From assembly GCA_963693085.1 (NCBI GenBank), contig OY856412.1, positions 1,408,942,694 through 1,409,006,693 on the forward strand: a DNA stretch of 64,000 bases, in the 5' to 3' direction. A program made the translations under genes and the position numbers. This DNA comes from Alisma plantago-aquatica (Eukaryota > Streptophyta > Magnoliopsida > Alismatales > Alismataceae). Under the pieces are notes generated by a model, which was not told the DNA's origin, did no database searches, and saw nothing but the letters and a program-made list of their open reading frames with translations. This document shows, one piece after another, positions 48,373 through 58,142 of the stretch (positions are counted from its first letter, which is position 1; the number at the start of each line of letters is the position of its first letter).

Positions 48373-49397
48373 AGATGACAAACATTTCCAGAATATGAAT
48401 AAAGGAAATATAAAACGTATAAATGCCATACCTTTAGATTGCCGTTTGGAACTTTTCCTCTTATTTATAAAATGTGTGCTTAGTATCCCCAGTGAATTAT
48501 GGAACATGAAATCCAGTTCATTTGGGAATATAGCAACTTTCAATGTAAAGCCAAGAGTATATTTATGAAACTCATTGATTGAGTTTGTCATGAGTATTAT
48601 AGTTTTATATATCTCTCCCCCTTTGTCATCTCAAAAAGATAACCATTTTATTTAAAAACTCCCTCTTCATTAGATATCCCATCAAAAATGAACGAAAAAG
48701 ATGTCCATTGAATAGCCAAAATGTAAGGCAATTGCTAAGATGCAACAATTTGCAAATTACCAATTGAAACGTTCATATAAATATTGATACAAACCATAAA
48801 AGCATAAGTAGTCGTTTTTAAGAGCCGCAGATATCAAAGAAAACATCCTCCTTAAAATTGTATTTTGCTCCCCCTTAAATGGATATTCCTTTAAGAATAT
48901 TGATTTTATGCTTGTCTAATTTAGCCACAATATCTCTCAATCATACAAATCTTGTTTAACAATACTAAGGTCATAGCCCTTTTCAAAATAATGTTTGCAC
49001 ATTATTTAAAAAAATTTGTAATCATTCAGATTTGTGTTTATTGTTTATACAAAAGATTTTACAAAGATATATGCAATTATTATGTCAGTCTGAAAACAGG
49101 AACCAGGTCGGTCGACCATTGTTCGACCGACAGTGTGTATCGGTCGACTATTGTCTCGACCGAGAAAGGTTCTGGAGAACAGAGTTTTCTGCATTGGTTG
49201 ATTTAATTATAGTAGTAATATTTTTCCTTTGAATTGTTATTACTTCCTTAATTGTTATGCTCTACAATAATGAACCAATGATCCATATTTTGAAGTATGC
49301 CAAAATAAATAATCATGTGAAAAGAGTAGCAATTTTCATTCAATAACATGAAGAAGATTACAATCATATGGAATACAACTATTACAACACCAACGCT
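48373..49397 (-). other. 3' non-coding part of element E
   Basis: AT-rich and without an ORF. A pair of TCGGTCGAC/GTCGACCGA-type palindromes lies at 49105-49165. Nothing else is recognised. Confidence 0.6.
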
Positions 49398-50669
49398 TCA
49401 CAGGAAAGATTTAAGGATTACATCAATGTCCGGATCTTTCCCAAGAAATGGCTCAGCTCCATAGTATTGGACCAAAGTTTTCCAATCCAAAGCACCAGTT
49501 GTAGTCAATGCATATGCTTCCAGGAAAGTGGGAACTCGGTCAAAACGGAAATGAGCAGCTATGTCTTGCAATTGTATGGACGAAAATTGAGTATGTGCAA
49601 GATCCATTGATGGTGAAGGTGGAGGTTGATAGTAGTTGTATGAGGGGTTAAATGGGTCGAGCATGCCAGGGTTTAAAGAATGCGGATATTCATCGGTTTG
49701 GCCAGGAGAAAGGTTTTGCATTCTTTGATTCAAATATGTCATGGCATGGTGATTGTAGTTTAATTGTTTACTAAGATGGTATTGGGAGCCAGCAATATAA
49801 GTAAGGGTATTTTGGATGGGATCAATGGAAAGGTTAGTAGAAGGAGGGGGTGGTATATCCTGATGTGATGACTCTCCTTCTACTCTTGCCTTTTTATGGC
49901 CAAAATCAATCCCCATCTTCTCTACGGTGTTCTTACTTATTTTTGGTGGTCTACGCTCCCACATATATCCCATATCTTCAATGTTTACCTTAAGACAATG
50001 TTGAGTAATCTGGCATAAAAAATCGGCATATGGTGGATTGCCAGAGAACTCAAGCATATTTTTAAGTACTATGCGAATGAAGTTGATGGGAATTTCCTTT
50101 ATGATGGCATAAATGAGACACATGCGGAAAATGGGAACCTCGGATTTATTGGCTCGTGGATGTATGTTGGTGGAAACAATAAGGTTTACTATTCTACATG
50201 CTGGTTTTAGGTTTATAGCATAATAGGTTCCCCTATCTTCATGACAAGTGGTATTGGCTTGGAATATGGCTCTTTTGATATCACTTAAGCTAATGGTATG
50301 GTCATCATCGGAAAATAAATTTATTGGATTGCTAGAGGTAAGGTCAAGGAAATCTTGATATTCATCTATATCAATTTCAAGCATGTCAAGAATATCTCCT
50401 TCGGAAAACTTAAAACTATGCCCATTGACCATGGTGTAGAAGAAAGTGGTGTCATTTTCGGTGTGAGATATAAGATTGGCATAGAATTCGTTTACTACCT
50501 TAATGGAGTAGGAAGGAAAGGATGGATTGATGAAGTCCTTCAGCTTTTGTACTCCAAAGAGATGCTCCAGGTCTACGATGTTGATGAAGTCCATTGTGTT
50601 TTTTGAGAGTGGAGAAGAAGCAAGGAAGTTTTGAGAGTAAGAGTGCTGAAGGATTGCACGAAATTGCAC
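49398..50669 (-). CDS. Accessory ORF with 'putative plant transposon protein' domain (423 aa), intact
   Basis: The function is unknown. Either Met1 (50669) or Met26 (MDFINIVDLEHLFG, codon at 50594) could start it; Met26 lies just before the domain. Residues about 30-240 form the domain: a helix ending in VVNEFYANL, the strand-like YTMVNGHSFKFSE, a helix with DILDMLEI, then LKPACRIVNLIVSTNI and IYAIIKEIPINFIRIVLKNM. A basic stretch (ISKNTVEKMGIDFGHKKARV) and a Pro/Gln/Tyr-rich tail (PSYNYYQPPPSPSMDLAH) follow. The architecture parallels 5472-7251 in the Athila element. It is the last ORF before the 3' LTR, the place of env-like ORFs in SIRE elements, but I see no signal peptide or clear membrane segment. 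Confidence 0.75.
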   Translation of the reverse strand: MQFRAILQHSYSQNFLASSPLSKNTMDFINIVDLEHLFGVQKLKDFINPSFPSYSIKVVNEFYANLISHTENDTTFFYTMVNGHSFKFSEGDILDMLEIDIDEYQDFLDLTSSNPINLFSDDDHTISLSDIKRAIFQANTTCHEDRGTYYAINLKPACRIVNLIVSTNIHPRANKSEVPIFRMCLIYAIIKEIPINFIRIVLKNMLEFSGNPPYADFLCQITQHCLKVNIEDMGYMWERRPPKISKNTVEKMGIDFGHKKARVEGESSHQDIPPPPSTNLSIDPIQNTLTYIAGSQYHLSKQLNYNHHAMTYLNQRMQNLSPGQTDEYPHSLNPGMLDPFNPSYNYYQPPPSPSMDLAHTQFSSIQLQDIAAHFRFDRVPTFLEAYALTTTGALDWKTLVQYYGAEPFLGKDPDIDVILKSFL

Positions 50670-51642
50670 TAGAGATGGACTATGGAAGCAAGGAAATGCA
50701 AGTGTGAGTAAGTGGCTCGTTTTTACACTTATTTATAGAATTCCAGCGACCCGGTCGGTCGACGGCTCGTCGACCGAGCGTCCGCAACGGTCAAGTTGCA
50801 GACGCGCCACTTGGTCCTCCAACGGTAAAGAAAACGGTCAAAACGGTCGGGTCGCAACGGTCATATCCAACGGCTATTTCTCGGTCGAGCGCTTGTCGAC
50901 CGATATTGTCTCGGTCGAGCACTCATCGACCGACAGTTTGTCTGAGACTGAGTCTGTTTAGATTTTATCGGTCGAGTGAGACGGGCTGACCGAGTGGTTC
51001 TCGGTCGAGCACTCGTCGACCGACTAACTTGCTGAGTTCAATTGTTTTTGCTGAATCTTAATGCAAATCATAGAACAATTTTTGTAGAGCATATGTATAT
51101 TCCAAGGGAGTAATAATATTTAAGGCTTCTGATTACCACAAATGATTTGACGTTTTAATTTAAAAATATGCTAAGATAAAGTTCAATAAAATAATGTTCA
51201 AATAAACAGTTTTTATCAAAGTTTATTTTAGGTCGCCCTTGATTACGACCATAGTGCCCCTTGGTCAAATTTTATTTTAACCAAGAGGCATATTTTGCAG
51301 GTTTCCAGTATGAATCATTCATATGAGAAATATAAGTTCTGCAGATAGCTTGAGACTCATTAAAGTGTACTAATTATGAGAGCTTAATAAGGACATCAAA
51401 TATGGTGAATCATATTCAAGAATAATATCCATTTATGAATTTAAGATTTCTTTGGAGAGACTAAAAAAGCATAAAAAGATTATTTGAAACATTTTATCCA
51501 TTGCAAGAATGATAGAATCTTTCAAGAATAATTTTCACATATAATGCAAAGATTTTGTTATCCCTAAAATGTTAAGTTGAGATGGACATAAGAATATACA
51601 AATTAAGGTCTATGGTCATATCTCAACTTAGTCTAATCCTGT
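50670..51642 (-). other. Spacer between the two ORFs of element E, with GTCGAC palindromes
   Basis: No ORF is called. Between 50750 and 51030 there are at least eight TCGGTCGA/TCGACCGA half-palindromes, many paired about 8-12 nt apart, and a run of aacggtc words (50790-50870). The pattern matches that in the LTRs. The remainder is AT-rich. Confidence 0.6.
50750..51030. repeat. Cluster of TCGGTCGA/TCGACCGA palindromes, element E
   Basis: Paired inverse words such as TCGGTCGA and TCGACCGA recur; when adjacent they make small stem-loops. Equivalent clusters are at 47810-48020 and 53505-53710 (LTRs) and at 49105-49165. Confidence 0.85.
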
Positions 51643-52551
51643 TTAATTTGGGGTTTTTGGAACCCATACCATCTCGACATTCTTTTTCTTGTATGGGCAC
51701 GAGAAAGAATAATGTCCAAGGCGTGAGCAATAATGACAACAAATTGTATCAACCTCAAGCCTTTTTCTATGGTTTTGATTTAGGTTATCCTTGGGTAGAT
51801 ACATTTTTGTGCCTTTAGGTATATAAGCAAATTGACTTGCTTGTGTCCTTCTAGGTTGATGGGATTTCTCATTAGGCTTATAACCTAGTCCTCTTCTCCC
51901 TATTTGATGATAGGAATTTTCTAGTATATTATCAAGGATTCTATTGTTGCTTAACTTACTAACTTCTTGTTGCAACTTAACGATCTCATCCATTCTTTTC
52001 TTGATATCTAATTTTGCTTGATCTAGATTGGATGATAGCATATTTCTTTCTTTCACTATATTGTCATAATCTACATGGGTGCACAATATAGGTTGTTTTT
52101 GAATATCATTTAACTTTGCAAGCAATTCAGTCTTTTCTTGACATAGAAGATCATAGTTAGTTTCTAGAGTGAAAATTTTCACTTCACTGTTACTTAGAGA
52201 TGATTTCAAAGTACGATTGTCAGACATAATGCTATCTTTTTCAAAACCAAGAGTATTCAATTTAGCATATAAATCGTCATTTTCGGATGTAAGCTCAAGA
52301 AGTCTAGCATTTAGATCATCATTTTCTTTATTTGATTTCTTTAATTTCTTTTTGTATTCAACATATTTATTATGTGTTTCTTCAATAATAGTAACTAACT
52401 CTTCTTTAGGTAAATCAAACAAGCTTACCTCTTCTTCTTCTTCCTCACTTACTGTAGCAACGAAACATTCTTTATTTGACCTCCATGGACATTTAGAAGT
52501 AGAGTGCTTTGTTCCTAAGCACCAATTGCAACTTGTCGCACATTGGTCCAT
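51643..52551 (-). CDS. Gag remnant of element E: two zinc knuckles and a coiled coil (302 aa)
   Basis: This is the nucleocapsid-like part of a SIRE-type Gag that would bind RNA. The first CX2CX4HX4C knuckle uses Cys8, Cys11, His16 and Cys21, and the second Cys272, Cys275, His280 and Cys285. Between them are an acidic stretch (VSEEEEEEVSLFDLP) and a long Lys/Glu/Leu-rich coiled coil (about residues 55-210). The frame ends in a basic segment with VWVPK, the usual lead-in to the copia protease, which is absent. The start lies about 87 nt after the LTR, where the UBN2 capsid domain should be, so the capsid part is missing. The frame is intact. Confidence 0.8.
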   Translation of the reverse strand: MDQCATSCNWCLGTKHSTSKCPWRSNKECFVATVSEEEEEEVSLFDLPKEELVTIIEETHNKYVEYKKKLKKSNKENDDLNARLLELTSENDDLYAKLNTLGFEKDSIMSDNRTLKSSLSNSEVKIFTLETNYDLLCQEKTELLAKLNDIQKQPILCTHVDYDNIVKERNMLSSNLDQAKLDIKKRMDEIVKLQQEVSKLSNNRILDNILENSYHQIGRRGLGYKPNEKSHQPRRTQASQFAYIPKGTKMYLPKDNLNQNHRKRLEVDTICCHYCSRLGHYSFSCPYKKKNVEMVWVPKTPN

Positions 52552-52622
52552 GCTCCTTTTCTTGTGGTTGTAGTCACCTCCTCCCTTTATTACTTCAAGA
52601 CCTTGTTAGGGCTCCTTGAAGC

Positions 52623-52636
52623 CTGCTCTGATACCA
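52623..52636 (-). other. Primer binding site of element E, tRNA-iMet type
   Basis: On the minus strand, TGGTATCAGAGCAG lies two bases after the LTR. Confidence 0.85.
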
Positions 52637-52638
52637 AT

Positions 52639-54046
52639 TGAAAACCTCTAGAGGGGGGGTGAATAGAGTTTTATGATAATTTAAAACAATTTAAACTCAA
52701 ACAACCAAAGTAAAAGATTGAGAAGAGGAACACAGGTGTTTAGAGTGGTTCCACCTTAGCAAATACTAAGGAGTCAGTCCACTACCCGGTTGCTTACCCA
52801 ACCGGGATTTTGAAAGTATTGAATTTTATTACCTTTCAAGGATGTTACATAAAATTACAACACTCTCTAAACACCCTTTGGACAGCCTTCACCTAGAAGT
52901 AATCTTGCCAACCTTGAAGCAGCCTTCCTTGGAGTAACTTCAAGCTCCCCCTTGAAGTAGCCTCCCTCCCGAAGTAGCTTCCCGTCAAGATAGCCTTCTG
53001 AAGTAGTCCAAAGTCCTCCTCTTCACACGAAGAGCTTCACCCTCTTCCTATATGCAGCCTCCTCCCTGGAGTAGCAACGAAGAGTACAAATATTACAAGG
53101 AACAAGAAAGAAAATAGGAAAGTACAACTTATCCTTTTAAGCTCAAGGCTTGAATTGCCTATATCAAGCGTATGGATTTTCCTAGCCAAGGTAATAGACT
53201 TGTGGATGCTAGGGTTAGGAAAATCTAGCCTATAGGACGAGCTTGAGCTAGATGGAATATGGCCAAGTGATCACAGTGCTCAATTGCTTGTAAAAGATTG
53301 CTCAAGAGTGCTTAGAAAGAATTCTCAAGTGTAGCAAGGTTGATCCTAGTGTCCTATGGCTTGTCCTATTTATAGGGATAGCCTAAGTATGCTTAAGGAC
53401 CTTCTAGATAGTTTCTAGGGGGTTCCAAGTGCTCAATTAGCCGTTAGGAATAGATTGGTCGTTTTTACAACGGCTAATTGCTTTAACTCTGCAGATTCTG
53501 TCAGAGACCGTCTCGGTCGACAGATGGTCGACCGAGACACCCACTCGGTCGAGCTTTCCTCGACCGACAGGCTCTCTGAGTGCAACGTTCACTTCCAACT
53601 GCCAACTAACTCATTTGCTAAGTCTAACGGCTACTTTAGGTCAATTCTCGGTCGAGAAGGTTGTCGACCGAGAGTGTCTCGGTCGAGGAGTGTGTCGACC
53701 GAGATTGACTCTGTTTCAATTTATCAATTAAGATACTAAGTGTGTACATGAGTGTGCATAATGTGATCCTATTAGAAGGGATGACTTGTCTAACTATGGT
53801 GTGTAGCTAGGGAAGATCCATTGCTTGATTTACATGCAATCTAGGTACTTGTACATTATATAACTGTACAAGTTTTTACAATAGTGATTACATTGCATGA
53901 AAATAAAACTATAAACTTATGATCTCCCTAGTTGCTTCGTCATCCACCATACTCCTGCACACTCAAGTAGCTCGTTAGATAAATAAGAATGAAATGTTTG
54001 TCATAATCAAAACAAAGGGATTTTATAGATGTCCATTTAGCCAACA
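52639..54046 (-). repeat. 5' LTR of element E
   Basis: It is 1408 bp and apparently identical to 46949-48356. It carries the promoter for the element, a TATA box at 53367-53374 (minus) and palindromes at 53505-53710. Confidence 0.92.
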
Positions 54047-55792
54047 AATTTTTCTCAAAAAAATGAAAGGAATCCAATAAAAATACATTTAGAGGCTAAT
54101 TACTCTTGCAATTCTAAAAGTAAAGGAAGGTATTAACTTTAATGTAATGATGATTAAGAAACCCTATTTTGATGTGTTTAAAGTGATTAGTAGGGTTTAA
54201 TGGATGATTAAAGTTGATATTAACCTGTTAATCATGAAGAGTTACATTAAGATTGAAAAAGATGAAATTTCTATGTAATTCGTTTAAGTGAGAGTTTATG
54301 TGCATAAATAGGCTTTAATGGGCCTTGAAACCCTAATGATGGTAATTAGGACTACTAATGGCTTTAATTATTCGATTTCATGTATAGAACTGCGTTTTCA
54401 TGATTATAAGCTATTTCGAGCATTAATGTTCCTAATTTGTGGATAAATAACCTTAATATAGAAATTAGGGTTTTTGAATGAATCAAGGTAAAATTAATGA
54501 TAAATAATGTTCATATGAGTATTAGAACATAATGAACTACGAATTGATGATAAACGAGAATAATGACTTTGTCATGGGTTAAAGAGGATAAAAATGTTAG
54601 CTTTAATGAAAATAGGCTTAATGGACTTATATAATGGTTAATTATGCCTTAAAACCGAAACTGAGGATTAGATGTTGAGATAATTAGGGTTTGTGATCAA
54701 TTGCGTTAAATTAGGGTTTAAAATAGCAAAAGATGAAGGGAAACCGTAATTGCAATGGAAACCCTAAAAGTGGACTAGAAACACTAGGAAGTGAGCTAGA
54801 TTTAATAGATCTTAATGACATGAGTAATAAAAGGAAATTGTATATTTTTTTCAAGATCTTATTGAATGCTTGATTGCCTATTGGTTGATTGGATTATTTC
54901 TGTCTCACATCAACTTGACATGTATGTGGTTACGCTTATGATTATCCCTCATTAGTTTTCCAAGGATTTTATCGATGTTTACATCGTGGCTTGAATTAAT
55001 TGTTGGATGGATTTAATTAATGCAAATTATAATGTGAGTATGACTATCACATAAGAGATGTGCCTACTAGCTCAGATCCTAGTCCCCTCTGTAGCTTAAT
55101 GGGTTGACCTAGTACATGGCTACCAATGGGTTAGGCCCATCAGGTCATCGAATGACTTAGTACATGGCTACCAATGGGGTAGGACCATCAAGTCACTTGG
55201 AGTCAGAGATTGGACTACCTATGGGTAGTGCCATGCGACTCAACCCTAGATGTTGATCTACCTGTTAGGTAGGATCATGCGAGGTTTAATAAGGATCTAC
55301 CTAGAGAGAGGTAGTATCTCAGTCCACTGCAGGGACATCAGAGAGATAAGGGATAGGAAAGGATTGAGTAGTATGGTTTAGAATGTAATCTTGGCTGTTA
55401 AATGATAATTGGTTGATTACTTTGTTATTATAGTTGCACGATTATTGTTTTCCCCACATACCAGCTTCTTGTTGACCGACGTTTTGTTTGTCAGCGTTTT
55501 AGGTACAAAAGAAAAGAACAAATAGTAAAGTGGCATATGCAGAATTAAATGAGAATTAACATGCACAGGAGGATTAGTTAGATTAGTATCTTCATGGATA
55601 GATGTTAAGAAATCTTAGTTTTTAAAAGGTAAGCAAAGTTTTATTTTATACTAGTTTTCAGTTTAGTTGGTAAAGTTTATTAATTGTTATTGATTATTTG
55701 TCGAACCTTTGATCCAGGTTATTGGTTAATGACTCTAACCTTTCGGTCTCCCTTAATTGGGGGTTACCGGGAGGCGGGGTCATTACAGTTAC

Positions 55793-57363
55793 GTTCGTGA
55801 TATTCCGATACGTGTATTCCCCGATTGGAGGGAAGTTGCATTGCCATATGCCCACCCGAATATTGATACACTTGCTGAGGCAAAAGGCAGGGTGATATTG
55901 TGGCCCATAACGGATGTCATCTACACTACTGAAACTGTAAGATAAATTTACATTACGTTAAATTGTTAATGTGTATATATGAGGTCAACTGATCTGAAAT
56001 TATATATACAGGGTAAAAAGAAGACACTCGGAGCATCTAGGCCTCCGCCTACACTTCCTGCATTACCAAGTTGGGTTCCAACTGACCTAGAATTCCCGTT
56101 AGGTCCTGCTTGTAAGGGAATGGAAGTATGGCTATGCGCACATAATATACATTTCCCTATAGTCGTTTCTTTAGAAGTGGATTATGCAGGTCAATCATAC
56201 GAAAGCTCTCTGTTTATACAAGATATTATTGAGTTGTTTATATATGATTGGCTAAATACATCAATGATAGAGGCATGGATAAGGTGAGATCTTGTTTATA
56301 CATCCATATACCTTGTGTAGGATCTAGTGATCAGGTTTCTTATATATTAATGCATATGTAATACATGTTTTGCAGCTATTTAGTCGAAATTCAATGTAAA
56401 CAATTTGGATTTGAACAAGTGGGATTTTTGATTCCATCATTGATTAGTCTGGTAGCTAAAGACCCTGATAGCGTTCAACAATACTGTTGTGATGCTTTTA
56501 CAATTTTTGGACAAAAGAAGAAGACGATAATAATAACTCCATTCAATGTGAAGTAAGTTTACTTTGCTTATAAATTTGGACTTAAGAAAATTACATTTTT
56601 ATTGTGGATTTTGAGTTATTAATGTTTAACTTTTTGACCTCTAGCGCTATGCATTGGGTGTTACTAGTTATTCTCCCTGGGAAGTTCACTGTCTATTATC
56701 TAGATCCTGCGGGGAGTAAATTGAATCCAAAAATAGGACACATAATGAGAATGGCATTATTTTGGTGAGAAATATTTCATTTTTATATACATTAACATAT
56801 GTTATTACAATATTACTATTTAATTATGCAATTTACTGTGTTACATTAACATGTAGGGGTTTAGATGCGTTCAAAAAGGCTGGAGGAAAGGTCCCCAGTA
56901 AAAAGAACTAGCCAATAATTTGGGAGAACGTGAAAGTAAGTTCCCGACTCCAATGTATATGTTATTTATGTGAATTGTACTTATTTGTATTTTTTAATAT
57001 TTTGTATCCATTTTATAGTGTTCTACACAAGATAGTGGCTGGGCATGTGCATACTATGTGATGCGGTTTATGGACATGATTATCAAACATGCAGATGAAA
57101 TCAATGCCATACCTAAGGTATTATATATAGTCTCATTAGATAGTATGAAATATATCAATCTTATTTATATATTATTACTTATATATACATCATTCTCTTT
57201 GCAGGTGTTTAAAACTGACCCCACTACAGGTAAAACCTTGAAAGATGTAAATGCTCCATATACGATGGAAGTATTAAATGACATAAGAGAAGAATGGGAA
57301 AGAGCCATACAAGCAATGGGGACTGTAAGATATAATTGGGATGCTGATAGAAATGATGAATGA
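55793..57363 (+). pseudogene. CACTA second gene, 3' part: Ulp1-like C48 cysteine protease
   Basis: This is a de-SUMOylating-protease-like domain, probably removing or mimicking ubiquitin-like modifiers; the substrate is unknown. Exons with GT/AG borders: 55793-55935, 56012-56283, 56376-56552, 56645-56764, 56857-56935, 57019-57117, 57205-57363. Catalytic residues are visible in the usual order: His in AMHWVLL (codon 56652-56654), Asp in YYLDP (56703-56705), Gln in CSTQDSGW (57028-57030) and Cys in GWACAYYVM (57046-57048). One TAG interrupts the frame near 56908. The frame before element D (37684) continues here, so the protease is the C-terminal part of the Transposase_24-type gene. The intact catalytic set suggests recent function. 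Confidence 0.8.
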
Positions 57364-58139
57364 TATTTTGTAAATGAATATTTATACATGTGTTTCTACA
57401 TGTTTGAATGTTTCTACATGTAATTGAATGTTTCTACATGTGTGAACATGAAAATTGAATTGATGTCTAAATGTATCTACCTATGTGTGAAAAGAATCTT
57501 TGTTGATTTTACAGGTTTGTGGCATGTTTGTTGGCTGATATCAATGGATGTCGTAAACCTACAGTTCAGATCCACTGAACTACAAGTTCTCATCATATGA
57601 CTAGCTACAGCAGGCCTGCAAACTGATAACAAAAAAAATCAAATAGCCATCGGTTATTAGTCAAAAACTGACATCAAATACTTACAACGTCTATTTCTAG
57701 CAAAAAACCGCCGCCTAATGTTGCCATTCAGCCTGGCTAGCATGGCCATGCTGTCCAGCACGGCCATGGTAGCAAGTTATATGGTGTCAGTTATTGGTAG
57801 AAAACCGACACCATTCTGGACAGCACGGCCGTGCTAGACAGCACAGCCATTCTGGCCAGTGATATGACGTCGGTGATGAGTGTAAAACCGATGTTGATAG
57901 TGTCCTGGATGGCACCCTTTTTGTGGCGCGGATGATTATAGTGTCAGTTTATTTACCTATAACTGACGCCGATGGGGGCCCTACTGGCACATTTTTTGTG
58001 GCGTGAAGCGTTTTGGCGTCAGTTGGAAAACCGACACCGAAAGGGTTCAACTTTTAGCGGCGCCCACGTAGGTGTTGCTTGGAAACCGTCGCGAAAAGGG
58101 CTTAAATAACTAATGCCAAGGGCCACATCTGTAGTAGTG
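57364..58139 (+). repeat. Right untranslated and subterminal region of the CACTA element
   Basis: After the stop come a short A/T-rich 3' part with repeated tttctacatg, then subterminal words GTCGGTTTT/AAAACCGACG and GTCAGTTNNNNGAAAACCGAC from about 57640, ending in the terminal repeat at 58128-58139. Between about 57725 and 57860 are several agcacggccgtgct/agcatggccatgct palindromes resembling those of the Athila LTR. Confidence 0.8.
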
Positions 58140-58142
58140 ATG

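Larger units (their letters stand above)
46949..54046 (-). mobile_element. Element E: young, compact, pol-less SIRE-type Ty1/copia retrotransposon
   Basis: The LTRs at 46949-48356 and 52639-54046 have the same length (1408 bp), and I saw no difference on reading them side by side. A perfect AATTT duplication flanks the element (46944-46948, 54047-54051). A tRNA-iMet primer site touches the right LTR and a polypurine tract the left, so it reads on the minus strand. The interior (4.28 kb) holds two intact ORFs: a gag remnant with two zinc knuckles and a coiled coil, and a 423-residue ORF with the 'putative plant transposon protein' domain. There is no capsid domain, protease, integrase, reverse transcriptase or RNase H, so movement would need proteins from a partner element. 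Confidence 0.92.
37690..55787 (+). mobile_element. Element D: Tekay/Del-like Ty3/gypsy retrotransposon
   Basis: LTRs at 37690-41009 and 45368-55787 (3.32 kb each once element E is removed) are flanked by the perfect duplication GTTAC (37685-37689, 55788-55792). A tRNA-iMet primer site is at 41012 and a polypurine tract lies before 45368. The interior (4.36 kb) is decayed and only traces of coding remain. It splits the second CACTA gene. Confidence 0.9.
45368..55787 (+). repeat. 3' LTR of element D, interrupted by element E
   Basis: It consists of 45368-46948 and 54052-55787 (3.32 kb without element E). It is homologous to 37690-41009 with visible divergence. Its end GGGGTCATTACA is followed by GTTAC. 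A TATA box is at 46309-46315. Confidence 0.9.
30913..58139 (+). mobile_element. CACTA (En/Spm) DNA transposon, 9.1 kb plus nested insertions
   Basis: The terminal inverted repeats match over 12 bases, CACTACTACAGA, at 30913 and (inverted) at 58139. They are flanked by the 3-bp duplication ATG (30910-30912 and 58140-58142), as expected of this superfamily. Subterminal repeats with GTCGGTTTT/AAAACCGACG words occupy both ends. The coding content is a TNP2-type transposase (32472-35705) and a second gene with Transposase_24 and Ulp1-like parts (35829-57363). Subtracting gypsy element D and its duplication leaves about 9.12 kb. Confidence 0.95.
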
